A DNA stretch of 6,776 nucleotides from an uncultured Blastococcus sp. (GCA_946221975.1 CAMIGT010000070.1:1-6776); one strand, 5' to 3'. Positions 1-6,014 are shown, counted from the stretch's first letter. Numbers and translations: made by a program. The notes: generated by a model not told the origin, from the sequence alone.

Positions 1-72
1 GTGGGTCAGCGTCTGCGACCCGTCGGCGGCAATGAGCGCGGGAGCGTCAGCGGGCACTCCGGAAGTCGTCAC
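1..72 (-). CDS. AMP-dependent acyl ligase/synthetase, N-terminal fragment (cut by window edge)
   Basis: The first 24 codons of a gene that continues past the left edge. I infer it because a GTG start overlaps the TGA stop of the SDR gene in the compact GTGA arrangement, and because the reading frame stays open to the edge. The peptide has a short variable lead followed by PALIAADGSQTLTH, which resembles the N-terminus of ANL-superfamily enzymes (acyl-CoA or acyl-ACP ligases), where a 'PA(L/V)...G..(L/W)TY.EL' stretch is typical. None of the catalytic motifs (phosphate-binding loop, A8 hinge, C-terminal lysine) lie in the window, so the family call rests on this short stretch and on the ACP and SDR genes just upstream. 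If correct, it would activate a carboxylic acid and load it onto the neighbouring ACP. A second GTG at codon 6 could also be the start. The Shine-Dalgarno signal is weak, so translational coupling is likely. Confidence 0.5.
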   Translation of the reverse strand, partial: MTTSGVPADAPALIAADGSQTLTH

Positions 73-854
73 ACCAGCATCCCGCCGTCGACGCCGATCA
101 CCTGGCCCGTTACGTACTTCGACAGGTCGCTGGCGAGATAGAGCACGGTGTCGGCGACGTCCTCCGGGTGGCCAGCCCGGCCCATCGCTATCGCCTCGAT
201 CGTTGCCTCACGCTCGGACTCTTCCAGCGCCGCGGTCAGGTCGGTGCTGATGAACCCGGGAGCGATCGCGTTGACCCGGATCTGCTCGCCGGCCAGCTCC
301 TTGGCCGCCGACCTCGTCGCGCCGATCACGGCCGCCTTCGACGCGGCGTAGACGGTTTGCCCGGCGCGGCCGCGGACCCCGAGGATTGAAGTGAGGTTGA
401 TGATCGAGCCACCCTTAGAGCGGCGGATCAGCTTGGCAGCCGCCTGCAGGTGGGCGATGGCTCCTTCGACATTGACCGCCATCGTTCGGCGCAGCACGTC
501 GTTGCCGATCATCCCGATCAGCGCGCCCTCCATGATCCCCGCGTTATTGACGAGTACGTCGAGCCGACCCAGCTCGGCGCGGATCGTCTTGTAGGCGGCC
601 GGGATCTGGCTCGGCTCGGCGTTGTCGCAGACCAGCCCGATCGCGGTGACGCCGAACTCGTCGGCGAGCTCGGCCGCCTTCGCTTGCAGACCGTCTAGGT
701 CGTGGCTTCCGGAGATCGCGATGTCGGAGCCACGCTCGGCCAGCGCTCGAGCGCACGCCAGCCCGATGCCGCGTGACCCGCCGGTGACGAACGCGGCGCG
801 CCCGGCAAGCGACAGCGGATCGGCGATCTGCGACGCCTCAGGCAAACTCGACAC
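69..854 (-). CDS. SDR-family oxidoreductase, FabG-like (3-oxoacyl-ACP reductase type)
   Basis: A complete classical short-chain dehydrogenase/reductase of 261 aa, slightly longer than the usual 245-250 because of a ~17-residue N-terminal lead. Visible motifs are the cofactor-binding TGGSRGIG (residues 24-31), NNAG (103-106), the structural Asn128, and the catalytic Ser156, Tyr169 and Lys173 (YAASK). The family ending GQVIGVDGG is present near residues 250-258. FabG-type enzymes reduce 3-oxoacyl-ACP to (R)-3-hydroxyacyl-ACP with NADPH. Placed directly after an ACP gene, that role is the natural guess: supplying a 3-hydroxyacyl chain to the LpxA-like acyltransferase of the same operon. A role in reducing a sugar or another alcohol cannot be excluded, since SDR substrate is not readable from these motifs. 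The start is GTG at 854, inside the last codons of the ACP gene (17-bp overlap), which suggests translational coupling. The stop overlaps the next gene start by 4 bp. Confidence 0.9.
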   Translation of the reverse strand: MSSLPEASQIADPLSLAGRAAFVTGGSRGIGLACARALAERGSDIAISGSHDLDGLQAKAAELADEFGVTAIGLVCDNAEPSQIPAAYKTIRAELGRLDVLVNNAGIMEGALIGMIGNDVLRRTMAVNVEGAIAHLQAAAKLIRRSKGGSIINLTSILGVRGRAGQTVYAASKAAVIGATRSAAKELAGEQIRVNAIAPGFISTDLTAALEESEREATIEAIAMGRAGHPEDVADTVLYLASDLSKYVTGQVIGVDGGMLV

Positions 855-1083
855 CCATCTCGATCAGCATCTCCTTGGCCACCTGATAGCTGCTCATGTC
901 GATGACCTGTTCCGTCTCCAGCATGACGTCGAAAGTGTCCTCGATTTCTCCGACGAGGCGCATGTGGGCGACGGAGTCCCACTGCTCGATCCCGCGGTAT
1001 TTCAAGGTATCCCAGTCGATGTCGGCTGCCTCGACGTCGAGCGCCTCCACGAACGCGTCCTTGAGCTTGTCTTCGTTGGTCAT
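838..1083 (-). CDS. Acyl carrier protein (dedicated, discrete)
   Basis: A small acidic protein of 81 aa with the size and helical pattern of a stand-alone ACP. The phosphopantetheine attachment site is Ser37 in the motif WDSVAHM, followed by the amphipathic helix-II stretch RLVGEIEDTF. It departs from the fatty-acid-synthase consensus DSL(D/E): the residues after Ser are Val-Ala-His. From family knowledge, WDS-(V/L)-(A/G)-H variants are typical of ACPs in glycan and secondary-metabolite clusters rather than housekeeping AcpP. The gene lies between the LpxA-like acyltransferase (34 bp upstream) and the SDR (17-bp overlap), so the holo-ACP probably carries the acyl chain that the acyltransferase transfers to an amino sugar. 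No phosphopantetheinyl transferase is seen in the window, so a genomic one would have to activate it. The ATG at 1083 is supported by an AGAGG six bases upstream. Confidence 0.92.
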   Translation of the reverse strand: MTNEDKLKDAFVEALDVEAADIDWDTLKYRGIEQWDSVAHMRLVGEIEDTFDVMLETEQVIDMSSYQVAKEMLIEMGVEFA

Positions 1084-1089
1084 CTGTCG

Positions 1090-1094
1090 CCTCT
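1090..1094 (-). promoter_or_regulatory. Ribosome binding site of the ACP gene
   Basis: AGAGG, followed by a 6-base spacer and then ATG at 1083. This is the best Shine-Dalgarno signal in the distal part of the operon and sits in its only sizeable gap (1084-1117). It suggests that the ACP is initiated independently rather than only by coupling, which would suit a carrier protein needed in higher amount than the enzymes. Confidence 0.6.
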
Positions 1095-1117
1095 GTTTCG
1101 CGGATATATCTGAAGAA

Positions 1118-1813
1118 CTAGTGGTCGGTGGGACGGTCAGCCCACGCTGTGAGCAGCTCGCGTAGCGCCTCGGGGGCGCTGGCCGGAAGCTCGCCGCGGC
1201 CGAGCAGGAAGTCCGTCATCGCGTCGATCGTCGTAGCGTCGCAGCCATTGCGCTCCAAGCCGACGACGTTGATACCGGTCGTGCGCGCCGGGTTGCCGAC
1301 GGTGATCGAGAAGGCCGGTGCGTCCTTGCGGACCGCCGAGCCCATGCCGATCATCGCGCCCGGGCCGATCTGGGCACGCTGGTGCACGACCGAGGACATT
1401 CCGACGTTGGCCATGCTCCAGATGTGGGTATGCCCGCCGAGCGTGACGCCACTGGAGACCGTGACCCGGTTGTCGAGCACGCAGTCGTGCGCGACGTGCG
1501 CCTGGGTCATCAAGAAGCAGTCGTTGCCGATGACGGTGTCGGTGGCCCACCCGCACTGGACGTTGCTGAACTCGTGCAGCACGTTGCCGTTGCCGATCCT
1601 CACGAAGCGCTCGCCCTCGGGCTCGTTCCACACCGCGGTGTGTTCGTAGTTGTAGACCTCGGGCGGCATTCCGATCGCCACGTGCGGGCCGATCCAGTTG
1701 CCGTCGCCGATGACGGTTCGGCCGGAGATCACGGCATACGGCCCGACGACGTTTCCATCACCGAGCTCGACGCTGTCGGCGATGATCGCGGTGGGGTGGA
1801 TGTCGTTGGCCAT
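1118..1813 (-). CDS. LpxA-like acyl-ACP-dependent nucleotide-sugar acyltransferase (left-handed beta-helix)
   Basis: A 231-aa protein with hexapeptide repeats running from residue 5 (IHPTAIIADSVELGDG) to about 165, then a short C-terminal helical part. It resembles LpxA along most of its length. The four functional His of E. coli LpxA (122, 125, 144, 160) have counterparts at His106 and catalytic-base His109 in AHVAHDC, His128 in LGGHTH, and His144 in VVHQ. The GNPARTTGINVVGLERNG stretch (173-190) matches the LpxA segment before its C-terminal helices. Differences: 231 aa against about 262, and the Q-D-L-K-Y sugar-contact region of LpxA is replaced by PPEVYNY (50-56), so the acceptor is probably not plain UDP-GlcNAc. 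The neighbouring dehydrogenase and aminotransferase suggest that the acceptor is an amino sugar made by this operon; the adjacent ACP is the likely donor carrier. A simple N-acetyltransferase of the WbpD/NeuD type is the alternative, but the LpxA histidine set and the ACP argue against it. The ATG at 1813 has GAAGGG six bases upstream. Confidence 0.85.
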   Translation of the reverse strand: MANDIHPTAIIADSVELGDGNVVGPYAVISGRTVIGDGNWIGPHVAIGMPPEVYNYEHTAVWNEPEGERFVRIGNGNVLHEFSNVQCGWATDTVIGNDCFLMTQAHVAHDCVLDNRVTVSSGVTLGGHTHIWSMANVGMSSVVHQRAQIGPGAMIGMGSAVRKDAPAFSITVGNPARTTGINVVGLERNGCDATTIDAMTDFLLGRGELPASAPEALRELLTAWADRPTDH

Positions 1814-1815
1814 CG

Positions 1816-2808
1816 CTAGCCCTTCAGCTCGACGGTCCGGCCGGTGGCTGCCGACTCGAGGATCGCCTCGCAGACCCGGACCGCCGCGAGCCCGTCACGC
1901 AGTGTCACGATCGCCGACTCCTTACCGAGTACGGCGTCGCGGAACAGCTCGTGCTCGGTGCGCAGCGGCTCAGGCTTGGCGAAGGCGTAGCGGATCACGT
2001 CGCCCTCGGTCATGCCGCGGAAGTGTGCGATGTCGTCCCACTGCGACTCGACCGTGCCGTTGGCGTGGAAGGTCAGGTCGGCATCAAGCGTGCTGGCGAT
2101 GAAGGTGCCGAGCTCACCGGTCACGACGGTCGAGCGCTCCTTCTGCGGAGAGAGCCAGTTGACCAGGTGGTTACTGACCAGCGAGCCGCTGAGCACACCG
2201 GTTGCGGCGACAAGGTCCTCGTGTTCGCGACCGGACTTGTGCGCTGTTCGCGCCGAGATGGCGTCGTACTCGCGACCGGTGACGAAACCGGTGAGGTCGA
2301 TGTCGTGCGAGGCGAGGTCCATCACCACACCGACGTCGGCGATGCGCGCGGGGAACGGACCCTGACGGCGAGTAGCGATCTGGAAGATCTCACCGAGCTC
2401 GCCACCCTCGAGGCGCCGCTTGAGCTCCTGCAGGGCAGGGTTGTAGCGCTCGATGTGCCCGACGGCGCCGACGAGGCCGGCCCGATCGAACGCCTCGACC
2501 ATCGCCTGGGCGGTCGCGGAGTCCTTGGCGACCGGCTTCTCGACGAGCATATGAATTCCGGCGTCGGCAAGCTGCTCGGCGATGTTGCCGTGCAGCGCGG
2601 TCGGCGCCGCGACGACGCAGTAGTCGACACCGAGCTTGATCAGCTCATCGAGGTCGGCAAGGACGGGTACGTCGCCGGCGACCCCGTAGGCATCGCCCTG
2701 GGGGTCGACCGCCGCGACAAAGTCGACGTCCGGCAGCGCGCGCAGGTTGCGGGCGTGGTTGCGGCCCATCGAACCGAGTCCGACGAGCGCAGCGCGAAGG
2801 TTGGCCAT
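1816..2808 (-). CDS. Gfo/Idh/MocA-family sugar dehydrogenase (UDP-GlcNAc 3-dehydrogenase-like)
   Basis: A complete NAD(P)-dependent oxidoreductase of 330 aa, the usual family length. The N-terminal Rossmann fold starts with ALVGLGSMGRNHAR (residues 7-20). The family catalytic EKP motif is at Glu90-Lys91-Pro92 (LVEKPVAKD). The C-terminal substrate domain holds GHIERYNPAL (117-126) and DLASHDIDL (164-172), with Asp164 and His168 in the usual catalytic positions. From family knowledge, a GH-(V/I)-ER-(F/Y)-NP motif is common in Gfo/Idh enzymes annotated as UDP-N-acetylglucosamine 3-dehydrogenases such as GnnA; the subfamily call is an inference. The product would be a 3-keto sugar nucleotide, the substrate for the aminotransferase encoded just upstream. 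Enzymes of the related WbpB/WlbA type keep NAD tightly bound and recycle it with 2-oxoglutarate, which the aminotransferase step would supply. The gene begins 3 bp after the aminotransferase stop and ends 2 bp before the acyltransferase start. Confidence 0.88.
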   Translation of the reverse strand: MANLRAALVGLGSMGRNHARNLRALPDVDFVAAVDPQGDAYGVAGDVPVLADLDELIKLGVDYCVVAAPTALHGNIAEQLADAGIHMLVEKPVAKDSATAQAMVEAFDRAGLVGAVGHIERYNPALQELKRRLEGGELGEIFQIATRRQGPFPARIADVGVVMDLASHDIDLTGFVTGREYDAISARTAHKSGREHEDLVAATGVLSGSLVSNHLVNWLSPQKERSTVVTGELGTFIASTLDADLTFHANGTVESQWDDIAHFRGMTEGDVIRYAFAKPEPLRTEHELFRDAVLGKESAIVTLRDGLAAVRVCEAILESAATGRTVELKG

Positions 2809-2811
2809 GGG

Positions 2812-3900
2812 TTAGGCACCTGCCGATGCGAGCTCGTTAACCGCGGCGACGACCTTCTCCAGGTCGCCGTCCTGCAGCGCGGGGTGAACCGGAAGCGAGA
2901 TCACTTCCTTTGCGACGCGCGCGGTGGTCGGCAGATCGAGGTCGAGCCCGAACGACGGCAGCGCGTGCGTGGGGATCGGGTAGTAGACACCGGATCCGAC
3001 GCCGCGCTCGGCCAGACCGGCGACAAACGCGTCGCGGTCGGCGGCGTCGACGCGGATCGTGTACTGGTGGTAGACGTGGGTGGCGTTGTCTGCGACCGGC
3101 GGGACGATGACGCCGGAGAGATTCTCGTCAAGGAACTTCGCGTTCTGCTGGCGGGTCTTGGTCCAGTCGGCAAGCTTGCCCAGCTGCACCCGACCGATCG
3201 CGGCGTGGATATCGGTCATCCGGGTGTTGAAGCCGACCAGCTCGTTTTCGTAGCGCTTCTCCATGCCCTGGTTGCGCAGCAGGCGCACCGTACGGGCGAG
3301 ATCCTCGTCTTCGGTGCTGACCATGCCGCCTTCGCCGGAGGTCATGTTCTTGGTCGGGTAGAGGCTGAACGCGGCGAACCTGCCGAACGAGCCGACCCGC
3401 TGACCAGCGAACTCGGCCCCGTGCGCCTGCGCAGCGTCCTCGTAGATCGCCAGGCCATGCTTGTCGGCGATCTGCCGCAGAGCAGACATGTCGGCCGGGT
3501 GCCCATAGAGGTGGACCGGCATGATGCCGACGGTCTTGTCGGTGACCGCTGCCTCGACGGCGTCCGGGTCGAGACAGAAGTAGTCCTCTTCGACGTCGAC
3601 GAAGACCGGCGTCGCGCCGACCAGGGCGACCGCATTGCCGGTCGCGGCGAACGTGAACGACGGCACGATGACCTCGTCACCAGGGCGGACACCGGCGGCG
3701 ATCAGACCCATGTGCAGGGCGGACGTACCGGAGTTGACCGCCACGCAGGTAGCACCGCCGGCGAGCTCTGCGAACTCGCCCTCGAATGCGGCGACCTCAG
3801 GACCCTGGGCGATCATCCCCGAACGCATCACCCGGTCGACAGCCGCTCGCTCCTCGTCTCCAATGATCGGCGATGCAGCTGGAATCATGTCCTGGTTCAC
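2812..3900 (-). CDS. DegT/DnrJ/EryC1-family PLP-dependent sugar aminotransferase
   Basis: A 362-aa sugar aminotransferase, normal for this fold-type-I family. The PLP Schiff-base lysine is Lys184 in SLYPTKNMTSGEGG. Asp155 in YEDAAQAHGA would pair with the pyridine nitrogen, and the NSGTSALH segment (56-63) binds the phosphate. The C-terminal GVYYPIPTH (304-312) and SLPVHP (335-340) stretches are family hallmarks. It would move an amino group from glutamate to a keto sugar nucleotide. Paired with the Gfo/Idh enzyme it matches the logic of GnnB or WbpE at C3, although C4 specificity cannot be excluded from sequence alone. I chose GTG at 3900 because AAGGA sits 5 bases upstream; the ATG four codons later (3888) has poorer spacing. 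The frame is open further upstream to 4272, but that part has no family character and no similarity to aminotransferase N-termini. This is the first gene of the leftward operon. Confidence 0.92.
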   Translation of the reverse strand: MNQDMIPAASPIIGDEERAAVDRVMRSGMIAQGPEVAAFEGEFAELAGGATCVAVNSGTSALHMGLIAAGVRPGDEVIVPSFTFAATGNAVALVGATPVFVDVEEDYFCLDPDAVEAAVTDKTVGIMPVHLYGHPADMSALRQIADKHGLAIYEDAAQAHGAEFAGQRVGSFGRFAAFSLYPTKNMTSGEGGMVSTEDEDLARTVRLLRNQGMEKRYENELVGFNTRMTDIHAAIGRVQLGKLADWTKTRQQNAKFLDENLSGVIVPPVADNATHVYHQYTIRVDAADRDAFVAGLAERGVGSGVYYPIPTHALPSFGLDLDLPTTARVAKEVISLPVHPALQDGDLEKVVAAVNELASAGA

Positions 3901-3905
3901 CTGAG

Positions 3906-3910
3906 TCCTT
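3906..3910 (-). promoter_or_regulatory. Ribosome binding site deciding the aminotransferase start
   Basis: AAGGA, 5 bases before the GTG at 3900. It favours this GTG over the ATG at 3888 and over the long upstream open frame reaching 4272. Confidence 0.65.
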
Positions 3911-4019
3911 AACGTTCTTGTGTGCGGTAGGAGTGGCTGTGCTGCGAGGTCACGGACGCTCGCAAACATCGGGTGGACGTGGGTTTCTGCCGGTCCGCGC
4001 TCAGCGAACACCGCAAGAG

Positions 4020-4025
4020 ATTGTA
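4020..4025 (-). promoter_or_regulatory. Candidate -10 box for the leftward sugar operon
   Basis: TACAAT read on the minus strand, close to the TANNNT consensus of actinobacterial housekeeping sigma factors. The -35 region around 4042-4050 is poor (CCGATA or similar), so this would be a promoter with a weak or absent -35. It would give a leader of roughly 110 bases before the GTG at 3900. This is sequence pattern only. Confidence 0.3.
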
Positions 4026-4125
4026 CGACCCGCAATCCTCGCATATCGGCTTCTGGGCCCCGAGCGCGCCGAATCACGTGCGAGACTCGACACCCCGTCG
4101 CCCGCGCCACGGGCAGCCTCCGCGT

Positions 4126-4138
4126 GCCGGTCACCGGC
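4126..4138. repeat. 13-base perfect inverted repeat, possible operator
   Basis: GCCGGT-C-ACCGGC, two 6-base arms around a single central base. It lies about 14 bases upstream of the candidate -10 of the rightward genes, where a -35 box would fall, so a repressor site is possible. Short GC-rich palindromes also arise by chance in such DNA. Confidence 0.25.
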
Positions 4139-4148
4139 CATCGCCGCT

Positions 4149-4157
4149 TGCTATGGC
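4149..4157 (+). promoter_or_regulatory. Candidate extended -10 for the rightward membrane genes
   Basis: TGCTATGGC: a TG dinucleotide, one base, then a TAT-starting hexamer. The last base is C rather than the preferred T, and no good -35 is seen upstream. It would start transcription about 55-60 bases before the ATG at 4222. Weak evidence. Confidence 0.22.
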
Positions 4158-4210
4158 ACACTGCTGCGCAGGCTGGGACGGACTCACGACCCTGGTGCAC
4201 GAGGCAGCGT

Positions 4211-4215
4211 AGGGG
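4211..4215 (+). promoter_or_regulatory. Ribosome binding site of the DUF2142-like gene
   Basis: AGGGG, 6 bases before the ATG at 4222. It supports this start over the second in-frame ATG two codons downstream. Confidence 0.55.
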
Positions 4216-4221
4216 TGAAGC

Positions 4222-5952
4222 ATGAGCATGGGCGATGCCCCGAAGTACGCCGCCGATACCGATCTCGCGCACGACCCGGATCTCACTGGGCCTGCAGACG
4301 ACACTGATCCCGCGGACACCGAGCCCGCCGACACGACGTCGACCGACTCGCCCGTCGTCGCCGCAGGCAGCACGGCCGTGCCATCGGCGATCGCGGTCGA
4401 TGCCCGGCCCAAGCTGGCGCGGCGCACCATCGCGGCGATCGCCTGGAGTGTGCTCGCGCTGACGCTCTGGTCGATCTGCACACCGCTATGGACCTCCCCA
4501 GACTCCGATTCGCACGTCGTCAACGCCATCAACGTCGCGCATGGACGCATCGCGCCGGTCCCCAACGACGACTGGTCACACGGCGGGCGAGCCAACTCGA
4601 TTGCCATCGCGCCCTCCTCGATCGTCGAGAGCGCCGCGTCGGTGGAGTGCTATTTCTTCAAGCCCGAGGTCTCCGCGGCCTGCATCTTGCCGATCGACGA
4701 CGACGAGACGCTCACCGAGCAGGTCAACTCCGCCGGACGCAACGTACCGACGTACTACCTGCTGACCGGCCTGCCGTCCCTCTTCACCGAGCCGTCGGAC
4801 ACCGTGCCAGCCATGCGCGTCGTGGCGATCGCCGCGGGCGCGGTGCTGCTCGGATGGGCGATCAGCGCCGCGCTGAGCTACCGGCGCCGCGCCATCGCCT
4901 TCTTCGGCGTCTTCGCCGCGACGACGCCGATGGTGCTCTACCTCAGCGGCGTGGTGAACCCGAACGGGCTGGAGATCACCGCGTCGATCGCGATGACCAC
5001 GTGCTCGCTGGCCTACCTCGCGGCGCCGCCGGGTAGCCCGATCAGTCATATCTTCTTCCGGCGCGCGATGCTCGCGGCTGCGGTGATGGTCTCAATTCGG
5101 CTGCTCGCTCCGGGCTGGGCGTTAGTGTGGCTTGTCGCATTCCTGGCGCTGCACACCCGTCGTCAGCTACGAGTCGACCGGGGGCGCAAGCTCGCCTGGG
5201 CCTCGCTGCCAGCGCTCGGCATCCTGGCCAACGGACTATGGACGATCAAGTTCGACGTCGGGGACCTGAACATCCCGCCACCGGCGGACCTCACCGGGAT
5301 GGAGGCGTTCTTCAGCGCCAAACGGTTCATCGAAGACGGCACGCTCACCCAGGCGATCGGCGCCTTCGGATGGCTGGACACCGCGGCACCCCTCGGCTCG
5401 ATCCGACGCTACTTCTTCGCCGTCGTCATCGTCCTCGGCGTACTCGCCGTCACGCTCGCGCTGCGGCAGCTGCTCATCGTGCTCTATGTGACCTTCTCGG
5501 CGTACGCCGTCCCGATCGCGCTGCAGGCATGGCAGTGGAACACCACCGGCGCGGTCTGGCAGGGCCGCTACTCGCTGCCGCTGCTGGTGATGGTGCCGAT
5601 CACCGTCGCGCTGCTCGCGGCCGCCAGTCCGCGGCCGCTGCGCAGCTGGTTCCCGGCGGTCAAGGTCTTCATCCTCGCTGGCCTGCCCATCGCGGTGATC
5701 GTGATGCTGGCGACCCACGTGCAGAGCATCATCGCCCAGCTGCACCGCAACGTCGGGGGCATCTACGCGCCCAACTTCTGGACCGGTCCCTGGCAGCCAT
5801 GGCTCGGGCCGATTCCGCTGGTGCTGATTGCCACCGGCATCGCTGTCGCTGTGGGAATCTGGTACCTTCTTGCGTGCGCTCGCGAGTGGTCCGCCGAATC
5901 GAACGCCCAGCCGGAAATCGCCGCAAGCGAGGCTCTGGCACTGGGCACGTGA
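4222..5952 (+). CDS. DUF2142-like polytopic membrane protein, probable GT-C-type glycan enzyme
   Basis: A complete 576-aa membrane protein. Residues 1-65 are cytoplasmic and acidic, rich in Asp, Thr, Pro and Ala (11-45). The first helix is about 70-90, followed by SPDSDSHVVNAINVAHGRI (92-110), a long outside loop with Cys143 and Cys154, and PTYYLLTGLPS (176-186). About nine to ten further helices follow (roughly 197-219, 224-242, 252-268, 282-310, 324-341, 396-414, 416-436, 450-468, 478-497, 530-551). GVVNPNGLEI (243-252), FGWLDTAAP (382-390) and WQGRYSLPL (446-454) fit the DUF2142 pattern as I know it. The function of that family is not established. The topology and the acidic Asp94/Asp96 motif after the first helix resemble GT-C enzymes, which transfer sugars from polyprenyl-phosphate donors outside the membrane. 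Being divergent from a nucleotide-sugar operon supports a glycan role. A flippase-like or other assembly function is the alternative. Confidence 0.78.
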   Translation: MSMGDAPKYAADTDLAHDPDLTGPADDTDPADTEPADTTSTDSPVVAAGSTAVPSAIAVDARPKLARRTIAAIAWSVLALTLWSICTPLWTSPDSDSHVVNAINVAHGRIAPVPNDDWSHGGRANSIAIAPSSIVESAASVECYFFKPEVSAACILPIDDDETLTEQVNSAGRNVPTYYLLTGLPSLFTEPSDTVPAMRVVAIAAGAVLLGWAISAALSYRRRAIAFFGVFAATTPMVLYLSGVVNPNGLEITASIAMTTCSLAYLAAPPGSPISHIFFRRAMLAAAVMVSIRLLAPGWALVWLVAFLALHTRRQLRVDRGRKLAWASLPALGILANGLWTIKFDVGDLNIPPPADLTGMEAFFSAKRFIEDGTLTQAIGAFGWLDTAAPLGSIRRYFFAVVIVLGVLAVTLALRQLLIVLYVTFSAYAVPIALQAWQWNTTGAVWQGRYSLPLLVMVPITVALLAAASPRPLRSWFPAVKVFILAGLPIAVIVMLATHVQSIIAQLHRNVGGIYAPNFWTGPWQPWLGPIPLVLIATGIAVAVGIWYLLACAREWSAESNAQPEIAASEALALGT

Positions 5953-6014
5953 CAGACTGCAACCTGTAGGAATCAGCTCGCTCCCGACGCAGAAAGCAAC
6001 CTCAGCAAGATCTG

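Larger units (their letters stand above)
3901..4221. other. Divergent intergenic region between the two operons
   Basis: A 321-bp region between the start of the leftward sugar operon and the start of the rightward membrane-protein genes. Open frames cross it on both strands, but their translations are rich in Arg, Ser, Ala and Pro with no recognisable domain, and none has a convincing ribosome binding site. I read it as a non-coding control region. It holds one candidate promoter in each direction and a 13-base perfect inverted repeat (each listed separately). No tRNA, riboswitch or clear intrinsic terminator was recognised. Confidence 0.7.

Noticed and set aside
1118..1813. Reading the acyltransferase as true LpxA of lipid A synthesis
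   Set aside because: No other lipid A genes (lpxD, lpxB, fabZ) are adjacent, the sugar-contact loop differs, and the gene sits in an amino-sugar operon of a probable Gram-positive organism.
1951..3912. A 653-codon open frame on the plus strand across the dehydrogenase and aminotransferase genes
   Set aside because: It lies antisense to two genes with clear catalytic motifs. Its translation is Val/Asp/Gly/Arg-rich with no recognisable fold, as expected of a complementary frame in high-GC DNA.
3901..4272. A 124-residue N-terminal extension of the aminotransferase up to an ATG at 4272
   Set aside because: The extension has no family character, would overlap the start of the divergent membrane gene, and the GTG at 3900 has a well-placed AAGGA. 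The remaining 362 aa is the normal family length.
3873..4307. Plus-strand open frames in the intergenic region (3873-4307, 3920-4225, 3973-4212)
   Set aside because: They have Arg/Ser/Pro-rich translations without domains and lack convincing ribosome binding sites. They overlap flanking coding ends or each other.
5127..5969. A 280-codon plus-strand open frame overlapping the DUF2142-like gene in another frame
   Set aside because: It is an out-of-frame shadow. The main frame carries the hydrophobic helices and DUF2142-type motifs; this one is Arg/Ala/Gly/His-rich.
5953..6014. A terminator between the two membrane-protein genes
   Set aside because: No GC-rich stem followed by a T run is visible in the 62-bp gap, so the genes are probably co-transcribed.
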